Positions 42,707-50,673 of a DNA stretch of 64,000 nt are shown here, one piece after another. Source of the DNA: Virgisporangium aurantiacum (GTDB taxonomy: Bacteria; Actinomycetota; Actinomycetes; Mycobacteriales; Micromonosporaceae). The translations under genes were made by a program, and so were the position numbers. The stretch covers positions 354,560-418,559 of the forward strand of contig NZ_BOPG01000009.1 of assembly GCF_016863635.1 (NCBI RefSeq), written 5' to 3'. How positions within the stretch are numbered: the stretch's first letter is position 1; the number at the start of each line of letters is the position of its first letter. The notes beneath the pieces are model-generated. The model was not told the DNA's origin. It did no database searches and worked only from the letters and a program-made list of their open reading frames with translations.

Positions 42707-43074
42707 AGGTTCGAAACCCCTTTCGCTGTGTCTAGGGTAACACGGGGTGGCCCCGACTTCCTACCCTGAGCGGCCGCATTAGCGCAGGTCAGGATGGGTG
42801 TGAGTCCCCTTTCTCCCGCTTGACACGGCGTACGAACAGTGCTCCCACCAGGTCAGAGCACAGGTAGGAGTGCTGGTCAGAGCGTTATGGGCGGCCGCTT
42901 CGGCGACCCACCCGGTCTCCTACCGACTATGACAGGTCAATGCACGTAGAGTCACCATGCGCGGACAGCATTGTGACCCCGGTCTTCGAACATCCGTCAC
43001 CGCGACCCCCCTCACCCACTGGCGTGTGTCGGCCGGGTGCCAGACACTTGGGTACGGGCGCAAGGAGTCGGTCA
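42707..43074. other. Intergenic region upstream of carD with repeated AGGTCA-type elements
   Basis: This 368-bp divergent gap holds no convincing gene. Four [A/T]GGTCA hexamers occur on the plus strand (42786, 42850, 42874, 42934); two of them extend to GGTCAGAGC. A 9-bp inverted pair AGCGGCCGC / GCGGCCGCT (42769, 42893) spans the middle. It must hold the carD promoter and that of the gene at 43075, but no standard -35/-10 pair is clear. A TTGACA near 42822 lacks a matching -10. Confidence 0.45.
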
Positions 43075-43920
43075 ATGGGTACGCCTCGGGGAGGCAACGG
43101 CGACGAACAGCCGCCGGGCGGCGGTGGGCCGTTCGACGGTGTCTCCGGCCTGCCCCCCGAATGGGGGCCGGTGATCATCCCCGACGACGTCTCGGCGCTG
43201 AGCGACGAGTCAGACGCGATCCGCAAGCAGTTCCGGCGCGATGCCCGCCGGTACCGGTGGCGTCGCCGCCTCCGCCTCACGGTCCCGCGCAACCGCGAGT
43301 CCGCCTCGCTCGCCGTGCCCCTGGCGATCATGGCGATCGCCGTCGTCGCCACGCTCATCAGCCTGTTCGCCGTGGCGTGGCCGGGCGGCTATCCCGACGG
43401 CTCGCCGAACGCCGGCAGCGTCACCACCAACGCGCGGCCGCTGTCGCTGCCCGACCTCAGGTTGCGCGACACCAACGGGGTCGACGTCGCGATCCGCGAG
43501 TTGTCGCCGGCCGTCATCGTGCTCGTCGACGGCTGCGACTGCGAGAAGGTGATCACCAACCTGGCCGGGTCGGTCGACCCGCGGGTCAGCGTCCTGGTGG
43601 TCACCACGCCCAATCCGAACGCGTCGGCGTCCGCCGAGCCGGGCCTGTCGGCACCCGGCGTCCCGGGCGGGCCGAGCGCCAGCACCGACCCGAGCGGGTC
43701 ACCGCGGCCGAGCGCGTCGGCACCGCGCGGGGTGCGGCGCCTGCTCGACCCGGCCGGCCTCCTCCGCGAGTCGATCCCGGGGCTGCCCAAGCTCGGGCCC
43801 CAGCCGCCCAAGCAGGGCACGATCCTGCTGGTGAGCGCCGACTGGGCGGTGGTGCGGGTGGTGTCGACGTCGACACCGGTCAACCAGCTGAAAGAGGACC
43901 TGGCGAACCTAGTCCGCTAG
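43075..43920 (+). CDS. Hypothetical single-pass membrane protein
   Basis: A 281-residue protein, not recognised. It has an acidic Gly/Pro-rich N-terminus (about 1-70) and a basic stretch (RRDARRYRWRRRLRL). One transmembrane helix follows (about 85-105, AVPLAIMAIAVVATLISLFA), then an extracellular region with VIVLVDGCDCEKVITNLAGS (about 145-164), reminiscent of a thioredoxin-like strand-Cys turn. A Ser/Pro/Ala-rich insertion comes next, and a final beta-rich stretch TILLVSADWAVVRVVSTSTP. The ATG at 43075 follows AAGGAG. The 3' end overlaps the convergent type III PKS gene by 12 bp. Confidence 0.72.
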   Translation: MGTPRGGNGDEQPPGGGGPFDGVSGLPPEWGPVIIPDDVSALSDESDAIRKQFRRDARRYRWRRRLRLTVPRNRESASLAVPLAIMAIAVVATLISLFAVAWPGGYPDGSPNAGSVTTNARPLSLPDLRLRDTNGVDVAIRELSPAVIVLVDGCDCEKVITNLAGSVDPRVSVLVVTTPNPNASASAEPGLSAPGVPGGPSASTDPSGSPRPSASAPRGVRRLLDPAGLLRESIPGLPKLGPQPPKQGTILLVSADWAVVRVVSTSTPVNQLKEDLANLVR

Positions 43921-44940
43921 GAGGGCCGCGTAGAGCGTCAGGCCGGGGCCGAAGGCCATCATCATCACGCGGCGGCCGCCCGGACGGGAGCGGCGCACCG
44001 CGTCCAAGATCATCAACACCGTCGGCGAGGAGCAGTTCCCGTGCTCGGCCAGCACCCGCCGTGACGCGGCGAGATCGCCCTCGGTGAGCGCGAGTTCGTC
44101 GCGCACGACGTCGAGGATGCGGGGGCCGCCGGGGTGCACCACCCAGCCGTCGACGTCGCCGCGCGCCAGGCCGTGCCGGGCCAGCAGCTCGTCGACCACC
44201 GGCGCCACGTGCAGCGAGAGCGCGTCGGGCACCTTCGGCGACAGGCCCATCCGGAACCCGAGATCGGTGACGTCCCAGGTCATGTGGTCCGACGTGGTCG
44301 TGTCGGTCATGGCCGTCACCTCGCGCACCGCCAACCCGGCGCCCGACGGCATCAGCACCAGCGCGGCCGCCGCGTCGGAGAACAGCGAGTGCGCGATGAT
44401 CTGCTGCGGGTCGCGGGTGGCCGGCTGCACGTGCAGGCTGGTCAGCTCGCAGCACAGCACCAGGGCCGGCCGGCCGCGGGCCGCTACGAAGTCGGTGGCC
44501 GCACCCATGCCGGGAAGCGCCGCATAGCAGCCCATGTGCCCCACGAACAGCCGCTGCGTGGTGGCGGCCATGCCCAGATCGCGGGCGAGCAGGATGTCGA
44601 GCCCCGGCGTGACGTACCCGGTGCACGAACACACGACGAAGAGGCCGATGTCCAACGGGTCGAGGCCGGCGGCGCCCAGCGCGCGGCCGACCGCCTCCTT
44701 GGCCAGCGGCAGCGCCTCGACCAGGTACCGCTCCATGCGTTGGCGGGTCGACCAGCCCGACACGTCCTCGACGGACGGGTTGATCACGCCGTGCCGGGTC
44801 ACCACGCCGGCGTTCTCGAAGATGCGCTTGGCGAAGCCCCGCTGCACGCCGGTGTAGTGCCGGTCGAAGTAGTCGCGCCAGAGGTCGGCCTGCGAGAACG
44901 GCGGCGGGTGCGCGATGCCGATCCCGGCGACGGTCACCAT
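43909..44940 (-). CDS. Type III polyketide synthase (chalcone/alkylresorcinol synthase-like)
   Basis: A 343-residue homodimeric thiolase-fold enzyme extending an acyl-CoA with malonyl-CoA. The catalytic triad is visible: Cys in LFVGHMGCYAALPGMG (about 150-165), His in DGWVVHPGGPRILD (about 276-289) and Asn in AEHGNCSSPTVLMIL (about 308-322). FGPGLTLYAALL closes the sequence as usual. The alkylresorcinol/alkylpyrone type is inferred from the neighbouring methyltransferase, flavoprotein and UbiA genes. The ATG at 44940 overlaps the flavoprotein stop by 7 bp. It is the last gene of a three-gene operon. Confidence 0.92.
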   Translation of the reverse strand: MVTVAGIGIAHPPPFSQADLWRDYFDRHYTGVQRGFAKRIFENAGVVTRHGVINPSVEDVSGWSTRQRMERYLVEALPLAKEAVGRALGAAGLDPLDIGLFVVCSCTGYVTPGLDILLARDLGMAATTQRLFVGHMGCYAALPGMGAATDFVAARGRPALVLCCELTSLHVQPATRDPQQIIAHSLFSDAAAALVLMPSGAGLAVREVTAMTDTTTSDHMTWDVTDLGFRMGLSPKVPDALSLHVAPVVDELLARHGLARGDVDGWVVHPGGPRILDVVRDELALTEGDLAASRRVLAEHGNCSSPTVLMILDAVRRSRPGGRRVMMMAFGPGLTLYAALLAD

Positions 44941-46106
44941 CTCGGTGCCGAGCCGTCGGTCTCCGGATCGCCGCCCAGCGCGGCGACGCCGAGCCAGTCG
45001 GCGCACACGTCCGACGTCGCCGGTTGCAGCGACCCGCACCGCGCGTCGCGGAACAGCCGTTCGAGCGGATGGCCGCGGCGGGTCGCGCTGGTGCCGGCGG
45101 CCTCCAGCAGGCTCGCCGCCACCTCGGCCGCGGTGGTGCCGGCCAGCAGCTTGGCCCGCCACACCCAGCGGTTGGTGTCCTCCTCGCCGGGCGCCTCGTC
45201 GACCCGGCGGGCCGCCTCGTCGACCACCAGGCGGGCCGCGGCCACGGCGGCGTCGGCCCGCCCGATCCGCGACCGCACCGACGCCAGGCCGCCCAGCTTG
45301 CGGTCGCGGACATGGGCGACGGCCGCGTCGATCGCGGCCTGCGCGACGCCCACGTAGACGGCCGCGTAACTCGCGACCATCCAGTGCGGCATCAGCTGTG
45401 CGACGAGCACCGCCAGCCCCTCCACGGCGCCCACGAGGGCGTCTTCCGGCACGGTGACGTCGATGTGCAGGTCGTGCGACGACGTCGCCCGCATGCCCAG
45501 CGCGTTCCAGGTGGGCTCGACCGTCAACCCGGGCGCGCTTGAAGGCACCAGGAACTGCGAGACCAGCGAGGGATCCGCCGTGCTGCGGGCCGCCACCAGG
45601 TACGCGTCGCTGTTGCCGGCTCCGGAGCAGAACGTCTTGGAGCCCTTGATCTGCCAGCCACCGCCCGGCACCGCCGTGTAGGACGTCGACAATTGCGACA
45701 GCCGCGACCCGACGCCGCGTTCGCTCATCGCGACCGCGTACCAGTGCCCACCGGCCGCCGCGGCCAGAACCCGGTCGCGCGCCGCGTAGAAGCTTTCCGG
45801 GACGCCGAGCGCCTCCACCATCACGTCGGGCACCCCGGCCAGGGCGCCGGTGACCGAGGCGTGCATGTTGAACACGAGGGCCGTCGCGCCGTTGCCGCGG
45901 GCCAGTTCGTAGGCCACCTTCGCGTACTCGGCGAAGCCCGCGCCCAGACCGCCGAGCCGGGTCGGCACCATCAGGCCGAACAGGCCCTCGGCGCGCAGGT
46001 CGGCGAAGTCCTCGGTGGGGAAGGTGCCCGTCTCGTCGTATTGCGCGGCCCGCGCCGCGAACCGCGGCACGAGCCGGGCCGCGGCCTCGACCGCTGATGA
46101 CGTCAT
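44934..46106 (-). CDS. Acyl-CoA dehydrogenase-fold flavoprotein (possible hydroxylase)
   Basis: A 390-residue protein with the acyl-CoA dehydrogenase layout. The N-terminal helical domain has FPTEDFADLRAEGLFGLMVP (about 29-48). The middle beta domain has YAVAMSERGVGSRLSQLSTS and WQIKGSKTFCSGAG (about 148-161). The C-terminal helices contain LAGTTAAEVAASLLEAAGTS and HPLERLFRDARCGSLQPATS. Lack of a clear catalytic Glu and the gene context favour a flavin monooxygenase of the same fold that hydroxylates the polyketide ring, over beta-oxidation. The ATG at 46106 shares ATGA with the methyltransferase stop. Confidence 0.85.
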   Translation of the reverse strand: MTSSAVEAAARLVPRFAARAAQYDETGTFPTEDFADLRAEGLFGLMVPTRLGGLGAGFAEYAKVAYELARGNGATALVFNMHASVTGALAGVPDVMVEALGVPESFYAARDRVLAAAAGGHWYAVAMSERGVGSRLSQLSTSYTAVPGGGWQIKGSKTFCSGAGNSDAYLVAARSTADPSLVSQFLVPSSAPGLTVEPTWNALGMRATSSHDLHIDVTVPEDALVGAVEGLAVLVAQLMPHWMVASYAAVYVGVAQAAIDAAVAHVRDRKLGGLASVRSRIGRADAAVAAARLVVDEAARRVDEAPGEEDTNRWVWRAKLLAGTTAAEVAASLLEAAGTSATRRGHPLERLFRDARCGSLQPATSDVCADWLGVAALGGDPETDGSAPRW

Positions 46107-46816
46107 CGTTTGACTCCGCGGCCCTGGAAAAGAATCGCTGTCGACCGGCTCGGCACGATCGGTACCTCCCCCTTGCGGCCATTGAAAATCCAGCGGACCA
46201 GCGACGGAACCGCCGGCCGGATACCGCGCAACCGCAACGGGACGCCGTGCCGCGCGCACTCCGCCACCAGCCGGCGCCGGTTGACGAACAGGGCCGGGTC
46301 GTGGATGCCCTTCGGCACACCCGGCACGCACTCGGCCAGCGTCACCGCGACGAACCGGCTCAGCGCCGTGTCGGCGAGCGTGTCGAGCACGAGCGTGCCG
46401 CCCGGCCGCAGCACCCGGCACACCTCGGCGACCACTGTGGACAGATCGGGCACGTGCTCGAGAATCTCGCCGGCGCACACGACGTCGGCCGAGCCGTCGG
46501 CGAACGGGAGCCGGGCGGCGTCGGCCCGGACCGGCCGCACGCCGCGTTCGGCCGCCTGTTTCAGCGCCGACGCGACCAGGTCGACGCCGATGTGCCGGTA
46601 CCCGCTGAGATGCGGTGCGAGCAGGCCGGCGCCGCAACCGACGTCGACGAGCACCGCGCCCGGCCGCGCCGCCGGCGGCACCATTGCGGCCCGCGCCTTC
46701 GCCAGCCAGTGCAGCATCGCGAACCGGCCGTCGGGATCCCACCACTCGGCCGCGAGGTCGTCGTACTGCCCCACGTCGTTCCGTGGCCGCTTCACCTGGA
46801 CCAACGCGGAGGGCAT
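46103..46816 (-). CDS. SAM-dependent methyltransferase, UbiG/UbiE-like
   Basis: A 237-residue class I methyltransferase. Seen: an N-terminal YDDLAAEWWDPDGRFAMLHW (about 18-37), typical of UbiG-like O-methyltransferases, motif I VLVDVGCGAGLLAPHL (about 56-71), and AGEILEHVPDLSTVVAEVCR, VLRPGGTLVLDTLADTALSR. It probably O-methylates the phenolic product of the type III PKS. The ATG at 46816 is chosen over a GTG at 46870, which would overlap the divergent UbiA gene. It is the first gene of the three-gene operon. Confidence 0.87.
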   Translation of the reverse strand: MPSALVQVKRPRNDVGQYDDLAAEWWDPDGRFAMLHWLAKARAAMVPPAARPGAVLVDVGCGAGLLAPHLSGYRHIGVDLVASALKQAAERGVRPVRADAARLPFADGSADVVCAGEILEHVPDLSTVVAEVCRVLRPGGTLVLDTLADTALSRFVAVTLAECVPGVPKGIHDPALFVNRRRLVAECARHGVPLRLRGIRPAVPSLVRWIFNGRKGEVPIVPSRSTAILFQGRGVKR

Positions 46817-46862
46817 GCGATGAAGCCTGACATGAATACGTCTCGCCAGCCAGACTTGCCCG

Positions 46863-47702
46863 GTGTCCACGACCCCGCTGAAGCTGAACCGGCCGCTGGC
46901 GATGCTGCGCGCCAGTCATCCCGAACCGGCCGCCGCCGTCACCACCGTCACCGCGTTGCTGTGCGTCGGTGCCGGCGTCGATCCGGTGCGGGCCGTCGGG
47001 GTCACCGCCACGGTTCTGGCCAGCCAACTGGCGATCGGCTGGGCCAACGACGCCATCGACGCCTCCCGCGACGCGCAGGTGGGCCGCGCCGACAAGCCGG
47101 TGGCCACCGGCGGCGTCACCCGCCGCGCCGCCGCCGTCGCCGCCGTGGTGGCCTCGCTGGCGTGCGTGGTGATCGCCCTGGTCACCTCGCTCACGGCGGC
47201 GCCGGTGGCGATCCTGGCCCTGCTGTCGGCGCTCTCCTACAACTGGCCGGTCAAGTTCACCGTGTTCTCGCCGCTGCCGTACGCGGTGTCGTTCGCGGCG
47301 CTGCCGTCGTTCGTGGTTCTGGTGGCGGGCGACCGGGTGCCGGTCTGGCTGATCGCGGCCGGCGGGCTGCTGGGGGTGGGCGCGCACTTCGCCAACGTCG
47401 TGCCGGACATGGCCGACGACGAACGCACCGGCGTGCGCGGCCTGCCGCACCGGTTCGGGCCGCAGGGCTCGCTCGCGGCGTCGGGCGTGCTGCTGCTCAT
47501 CGTCACGGCGCTGTTGATCTTCGGGCCGCCGGGGCCGCCCGGGCCGGTCCAGGCCGTGGCGGGCGCGTTCGCCGCCACGGTCCTGCTGGCAGGAGCGTAT
47601 TTCGGACGCCGGAGCAGCGCCCGGCACTGGGCCTTCCGCGGCGTCATGGGAGTGGCCCTGGTAGACGTGGTGCTGCTGGTCGCCGGCGGGGTCTTGGGGT
47701 AA
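46863..47702 (+). CDS. UbiA-family prenyltransferase
   Basis: A 279-residue integral membrane prenyltransferase with about eight helices. The first Asp-rich motif lies in NDAIDASRDAQVGRADKP (about 60-77) and the second in VPDMADDERTGVRGLPHRF (about 180-198), both as expected for Mg-prenyl-diphosphate binding. It would attach an isoprenoid chain to the aromatic polyketide made by the divergent operon. The GTG at 46863 is 46 bp from the methyltransferase ATG, so the two transcripts share a promoter region. Confidence 0.9.
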   Translation: MSTTPLKLNRPLAMLRASHPEPAAAVTTVTALLCVGAGVDPVRAVGVTATVLASQLAIGWANDAIDASRDAQVGRADKPVATGGVTRRAAAVAAVVASLACVVIALVTSLTAAPVAILALLSALSYNWPVKFTVFSPLPYAVSFAALPSFVVLVAGDRVPVWLIAAGGLLGVGAHFANVVPDMADDERTGVRGLPHRFGPQGSLAASGVLLLIVTALLIFGPPGPPGPVQAVAGAFAATVLLAGAYFGRRSSARHWAFRGVMGVALVDVVLLVAGGVLG

Positions 47703-47772
47703 GCGCATATGCCGCCAGGTGCCCATCTAGGCTGTACAACGGCCGGCTCTGGGCTTTGGAGGAGGATCCAAC

Positions 47773-48498
47773 GTGACCCGCTCGAAGATGCCTCGCTCTA
47801 AAATGCGGAGCGCGGCGGTTTTCGTCGCGTCCGCCGCGATGGCGGCCGGGCTGCTGCTCTCTGGCTGTGGCGCCGGTCAGGTCACGCAGACCGAGGGGCA
47901 GAACCCGCCGATCAGCGGCGTGAACGTCGACTCGGAAGACGGCACGGTGCAACTGCGCAACGTGTCGTTCCAGTACAACGACCCGGCCGGCTACGAGACC
48001 GGCGACTCGGTGCCGCTGCACCTGCGCATCATCAACCGCAACGAGAAGGCGATCCGCCTGGTGGGCGTCACCAGTGACGCGGGTCCGGTGGTGCTGGCCG
48101 GGCGCGGGGTCACCCCGCCGGCTCCGACCACGCCGCCAACCACGGCCGCGCCGTCGGCGTCCGGTTCGGCCTCCGGATCGCCCTCGGCATCGGGCTCGGC
48201 GTCCGCTTCCGGTTCGGCGTCCACAACGCCGTCGGCGTCGGCCACGCCGTCCGGCCCGCCCACCAACCCGACGATCAACATCGAGATCGCGGCGCACGAC
48301 CTGGTCGTGCTCGACCCGAGCCTCGACCGGTACCTGCAGATCAGCGGGTTGAGCGAGGAACTCAAGCCGGGCGACACGGTGCAGATGACGTTCCGCTTCG
48401 ACGACGGCACGTCCATCACCACGCCCGTGCCGATCGCGGTACCGATGTCGCCGCCAGCGCGTAGCCCGATGGAATTCGACGAGGGCGAGCACGAATAG
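47773..48498 (+). CDS. lpqE: LpqE-like lipoprotein
   Basis: A 241-residue lipoprotein with a basic N-terminus, a hydrophobic core and lipobox LLSGC (acylated Cys about 32). The mature beta-rich domain starts NPPISGVNVDSEDGTVQLRN. A Ser/Ala/Pro/Thr-rich insertion (about 118-160) splits the domain, and IEIAAHDLVVLDP follows. Position and orientation between carD and radA match mycobacterial lpqE (Rv3584 as I recall), which gives the name; the function is not established, and a metal-chaperone-like fold is possible. The GTG at 47773 follows GGAGGAGGAT. Confidence 0.82.
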   Translation: MTRSKMPRSKMRSAAVFVASAAMAAGLLLSGCGAGQVTQTEGQNPPISGVNVDSEDGTVQLRNVSFQYNDPAGYETGDSVPLHLRIINRNEKAIRLVGVTSDAGPVVLAGRGVTPPAPTTPPTTAAPSASGSASGSPSASGSASASGSASTTPSASATPSGPPTNPTINIEIAAHDLVVLDPSLDRYLQISGLSEELKPGDTVQMTFRFDDGTSITTPVPIAVPMSPPARSPMEFDEGEHE

Positions 48499-48525
48499 TC
48501 GTACCCCCCGGCTAGCGTTCCGCGG

Positions 48526-49929
48526 GTGACGAACAAGCGCGCTGCCTACGAGTGCGACGTGTGCGGGTTCCGCCCGCCGAAGTGGGTCGGGCGCTGTCCC
48601 GACTGTGGCGAGTGGGGCTCGGTGATCGAGGCCAAGCCCAATGCCGCTGTCGTCGGCGGGAAGTCCGTCACCGTGCGCGCTCCGGCCGAGCCGGCGCGCC
48701 CCATCGCGAGCATCAGCGCCGAGCCCGCGCACGCGCGCGCCACCGGCGTCGGCGAGTTCGACCGCGTGCTCGGCGGCGGCATCGTGCCGGGCGCCGTGGT
48801 GCTGCTCGCCGGAGAGCCCGGGGTCGGCAAGTCCACGCTGTTGCTCGAGGTGGCGCAGCAGTGGGCGGTCGGCCAGAGCACGCCGGCACTGGTGATCAGC
48901 GGCGAAGAGTCGGCCAGCCAGGTGCGGCTGCGGGCCGAGCGCATCGGGTCGCTGCACGAGAACCTCTACCTGGCCTGCGAAACCGACCTGGAAGCGGTGC
49001 TCGGCCATCTCGACTCGGTGAAGCCGGGCCTCATGGTGCTCGACTCGGTGCAGACGATCAGCATGAGCGGCAGCGACGGCGTCGCGGGCGGCGTCACCCA
49101 GGTCCGCGCGATCACGGCGGCGCTGGTCGCGGTCGCGAAGGAGCGCGGCATCGCCGTCGTGCTCGTCGGGCACGTCACGAAGGACGGGCAGGTGGCCGGC
49201 CCGCGCACGCTGGAGCACCTGGTCGACGTGGTGCTCCAGTTCGAGGGCGACAAGCACTCGTCGCTGCGGCTCATCCGCGGGTTGAAGAACCGGTTCGGCA
49301 CGGCCGACGAGGTGGGTTGCTTCGAGATGCACGAGCGGGGGCTCACGAGCCTGCCCGACCCGTCCGGCCTGTTCCTGAACCGGCACGCCGACCCGGTGCC
49401 GGGCACCTGCGTCACGGTGAACATGGAGGGCCGGCGGGCGCTCGTCACCGAGGTGCAGGCGCTGGTGGGAGCGTTCCCGACGCAGACGCCGCGGCGCACC
49501 GTCAGCGGGCTCGACATGTCGCGGTTCAACCTGGTGCTGGCCGTGCTGCAGCGGCGGGGCAAGGTGCGCGTCCACGACCGTGACGTGTTCGCGTCCACCG
49601 TCGGCGGCATCCGGGTGATCGAACCGGCGGCCGACCTCGCGGTGGCGCTGGCGGTGGCGTCGGTCTACCACGAGGTGGCGCTGGCGCCCGACATGGTGGC
49701 GATCGGCGAGGTCGGGCTCACCGGCGAGATCCGTCGGGTCGGCGCCGTGCGCAACCGGTTGGCCGAGGCGGCCAGGTTGGGGTTCCGGCACGCGCTGGTG
49801 CCACCCGGTTGCGGTCCGGCGGCCAACGGGTCGACGCCGTCCGGGCTCCGGGTCCGCGAGGTCACCGACATCGCGAGCGCGCTGCGGGAGTCGGCGCAGG
49901 CCGGGGTGGCGGCTACAGACGGCACGTGA
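48526..49929 (+). CDS. radA: DNA repair protein RadA (branch-migration helicase)
   Basis: A 467-residue protein that processes recombination intermediates with RecA. Domains: N-terminal zinc finger CDVCGFRPPKWVGRCPDCG (about 9-27); RecA-like ATPase with Walker A AGEPGVGKSTLLLE (about 99-112) and Walker B LMVLDSVQ; the diagnostic KNRFG in RGLKNRFGTADEVG; and a C-terminal Lon-like domain (VALAPDMVAIGEVGLTGEIR). GTG start. It lies in the conserved lpqE-radA-disA order. The last 17 bp overlap the convergent membrane-protein gene. Confidence 0.97.
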   Translation: MTNKRAAYECDVCGFRPPKWVGRCPDCGEWGSVIEAKPNAAVVGGKSVTVRAPAEPARPIASISAEPAHARATGVGEFDRVLGGGIVPGAVVLLAGEPGVGKSTLLLEVAQQWAVGQSTPALVISGEESASQVRLRAERIGSLHENLYLACETDLEAVLGHLDSVKPGLMVLDSVQTISMSGSDGVAGGVTQVRAITAALVAVAKERGIAVVLVGHVTKDGQVAGPRTLEHLVDVVLQFEGDKHSSLRLIRGLKNRFGTADEVGCFEMHERGLTSLPDPSGLFLNRHADPVPGTCVTVNMEGRRALVTEVQALVGAFPTQTPRRTVSGLDMSRFNLVLAVLQRRGKVRVHDRDVFASTVGGIRVIEPAADLAVALAVASVYHEVALAPDMVAIGEVGLTGEIRRVGAVRNRLAEAARLGFRHALVPPGCGPAANGSTPSGLRVREVTDIASALRESAQAGVAATDGT

Positions 49930-50593
49930 TGTCGACGGCTTCGGGCGCGTACGCGGCGAGCGCGGTCATCTTCGCGGCGGGGGCACCGGCGAAGTCGCGC
50001 AGCCGCACGGCGAGGTCGTAGCCGGCGGCGGCCGGATAACTGCGGGCGGCCGAGCGCAGCACCGTGCGGTCAAAGAACCCCGGCCGGCCCGCCCGGGTGC
50101 GAGCCGGCTCGCCGGCCCCGGCCGGCGGCGCCGCGCCGTCGCCTCCCGGCCGCGCCGCGCCGTCGCCTCCCGGCCGCGCCGCGCCGTCGCCTCCCGGCGG
50201 CGGGCGCAATCGGATCAGGAGGAACTCGCCGCCCCGGGTGGCCACGCCGGCGAGTCCGGCAACCGTGGCCCACGGCAGTTCGAGCGTCCGGTACGCGCCG
50301 GGCCGCACGAACAGCGTCCCCTCGCTCGCCGCGACCATCGGGCGGCGCAGCACCGGCGCCGCGGCCGCGAGCACCACGGCGGCCGCCGCCCCGAGGGTCC
50401 ACTGTGGAACCACCGCGAGCGGGTTGGCTGCACCGGTGTTCAGCCGGGCCGGTTCGGCGCCGAAGAACATCCAGGCCGCGGCGACCACCAACGCGCCGCC
50501 GGCCGCGCAACCACCCAGCACTCTCACCTGGTGGCGCGGAAAACTCCGCCGCCACTCGATCCGTTCCCCGGCGACCATGTGTCCCGTACCCAT
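49913..50593 (-). CDS. Hypothetical membrane protein with PH-like domain and repeat insert
   Basis: A protein of about 226 residues, not recognised. Two hydrophobic helices (about 25-45 and 65-85) are followed by a beta-rich, bacterial-PH-like segment (EGTLFVRPGAYRTLELPWAT). A Gly/Ala/Pro insertion comes next, made of three copies of an eight-residue unit (GGDGAARP) from a 24-bp DNA repeat. The start is uncertain: the ATG at 50593 has GGGGGAGG very close, and an ATG at 50578 is an alternative. It lies between radA and disA on the opposite strand, an addition to the conserved order. Confidence 0.65.
   Translation of the reverse strand: MGTGHMVAGERIEWRRSFPRHQVRVLGGCAAGGALVVAAAWMFFGAEPARLNTGAANPLAVVPQWTLGAAAAVVLAAAAPVLRRPMVAASEGTLFVRPGAYRTLELPWATVAGLAGVATRGGEFLLIRLRPPPGGDGAARPGGDGAARPGGDGAAPPAGAGEPARTRAGRPGFFDRTVLRSAARSYPAAAGYDLAVRLRDFAGAPAAKMTALAAYAPEAVDITCRL
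50127..50198 (-). repeat. 24-bp tandem repeat, three copies
   Basis: A GCCGCGCCGTCGCCTCCCGG-type unit repeats every 24 bp (anchors at 50138, 50162 and 50186) within the membrane-protein gene, encoding GGDGAARP octapeptides in frame. Confidence 0.9.
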
Positions 50594-50673
50594 GCCTCCC
50601 CCGAAGTGCCCGCTCACTCTACGGACTGTGACGCGGCCCGCCACGGAACCCGGTGGCTCCAGGTCCGTAGACT

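Noticed and set aside
42815..42860. TTGACA near 42822 as a sigma-70-like promoter for the 43075 gene
   Set aside because: No acceptable -10 hexamer at 16-18 bp, and the distance to the start codon is over 200 bp.
44934..47726. Very long minus-strand frame running from the flavoprotein upstream past UbiA
   Set aside because: Only the part from the ATG at 46106 onward resembles a family. The upstream part is antisense to UbiA and overlaps the methyltransferase in another frame.
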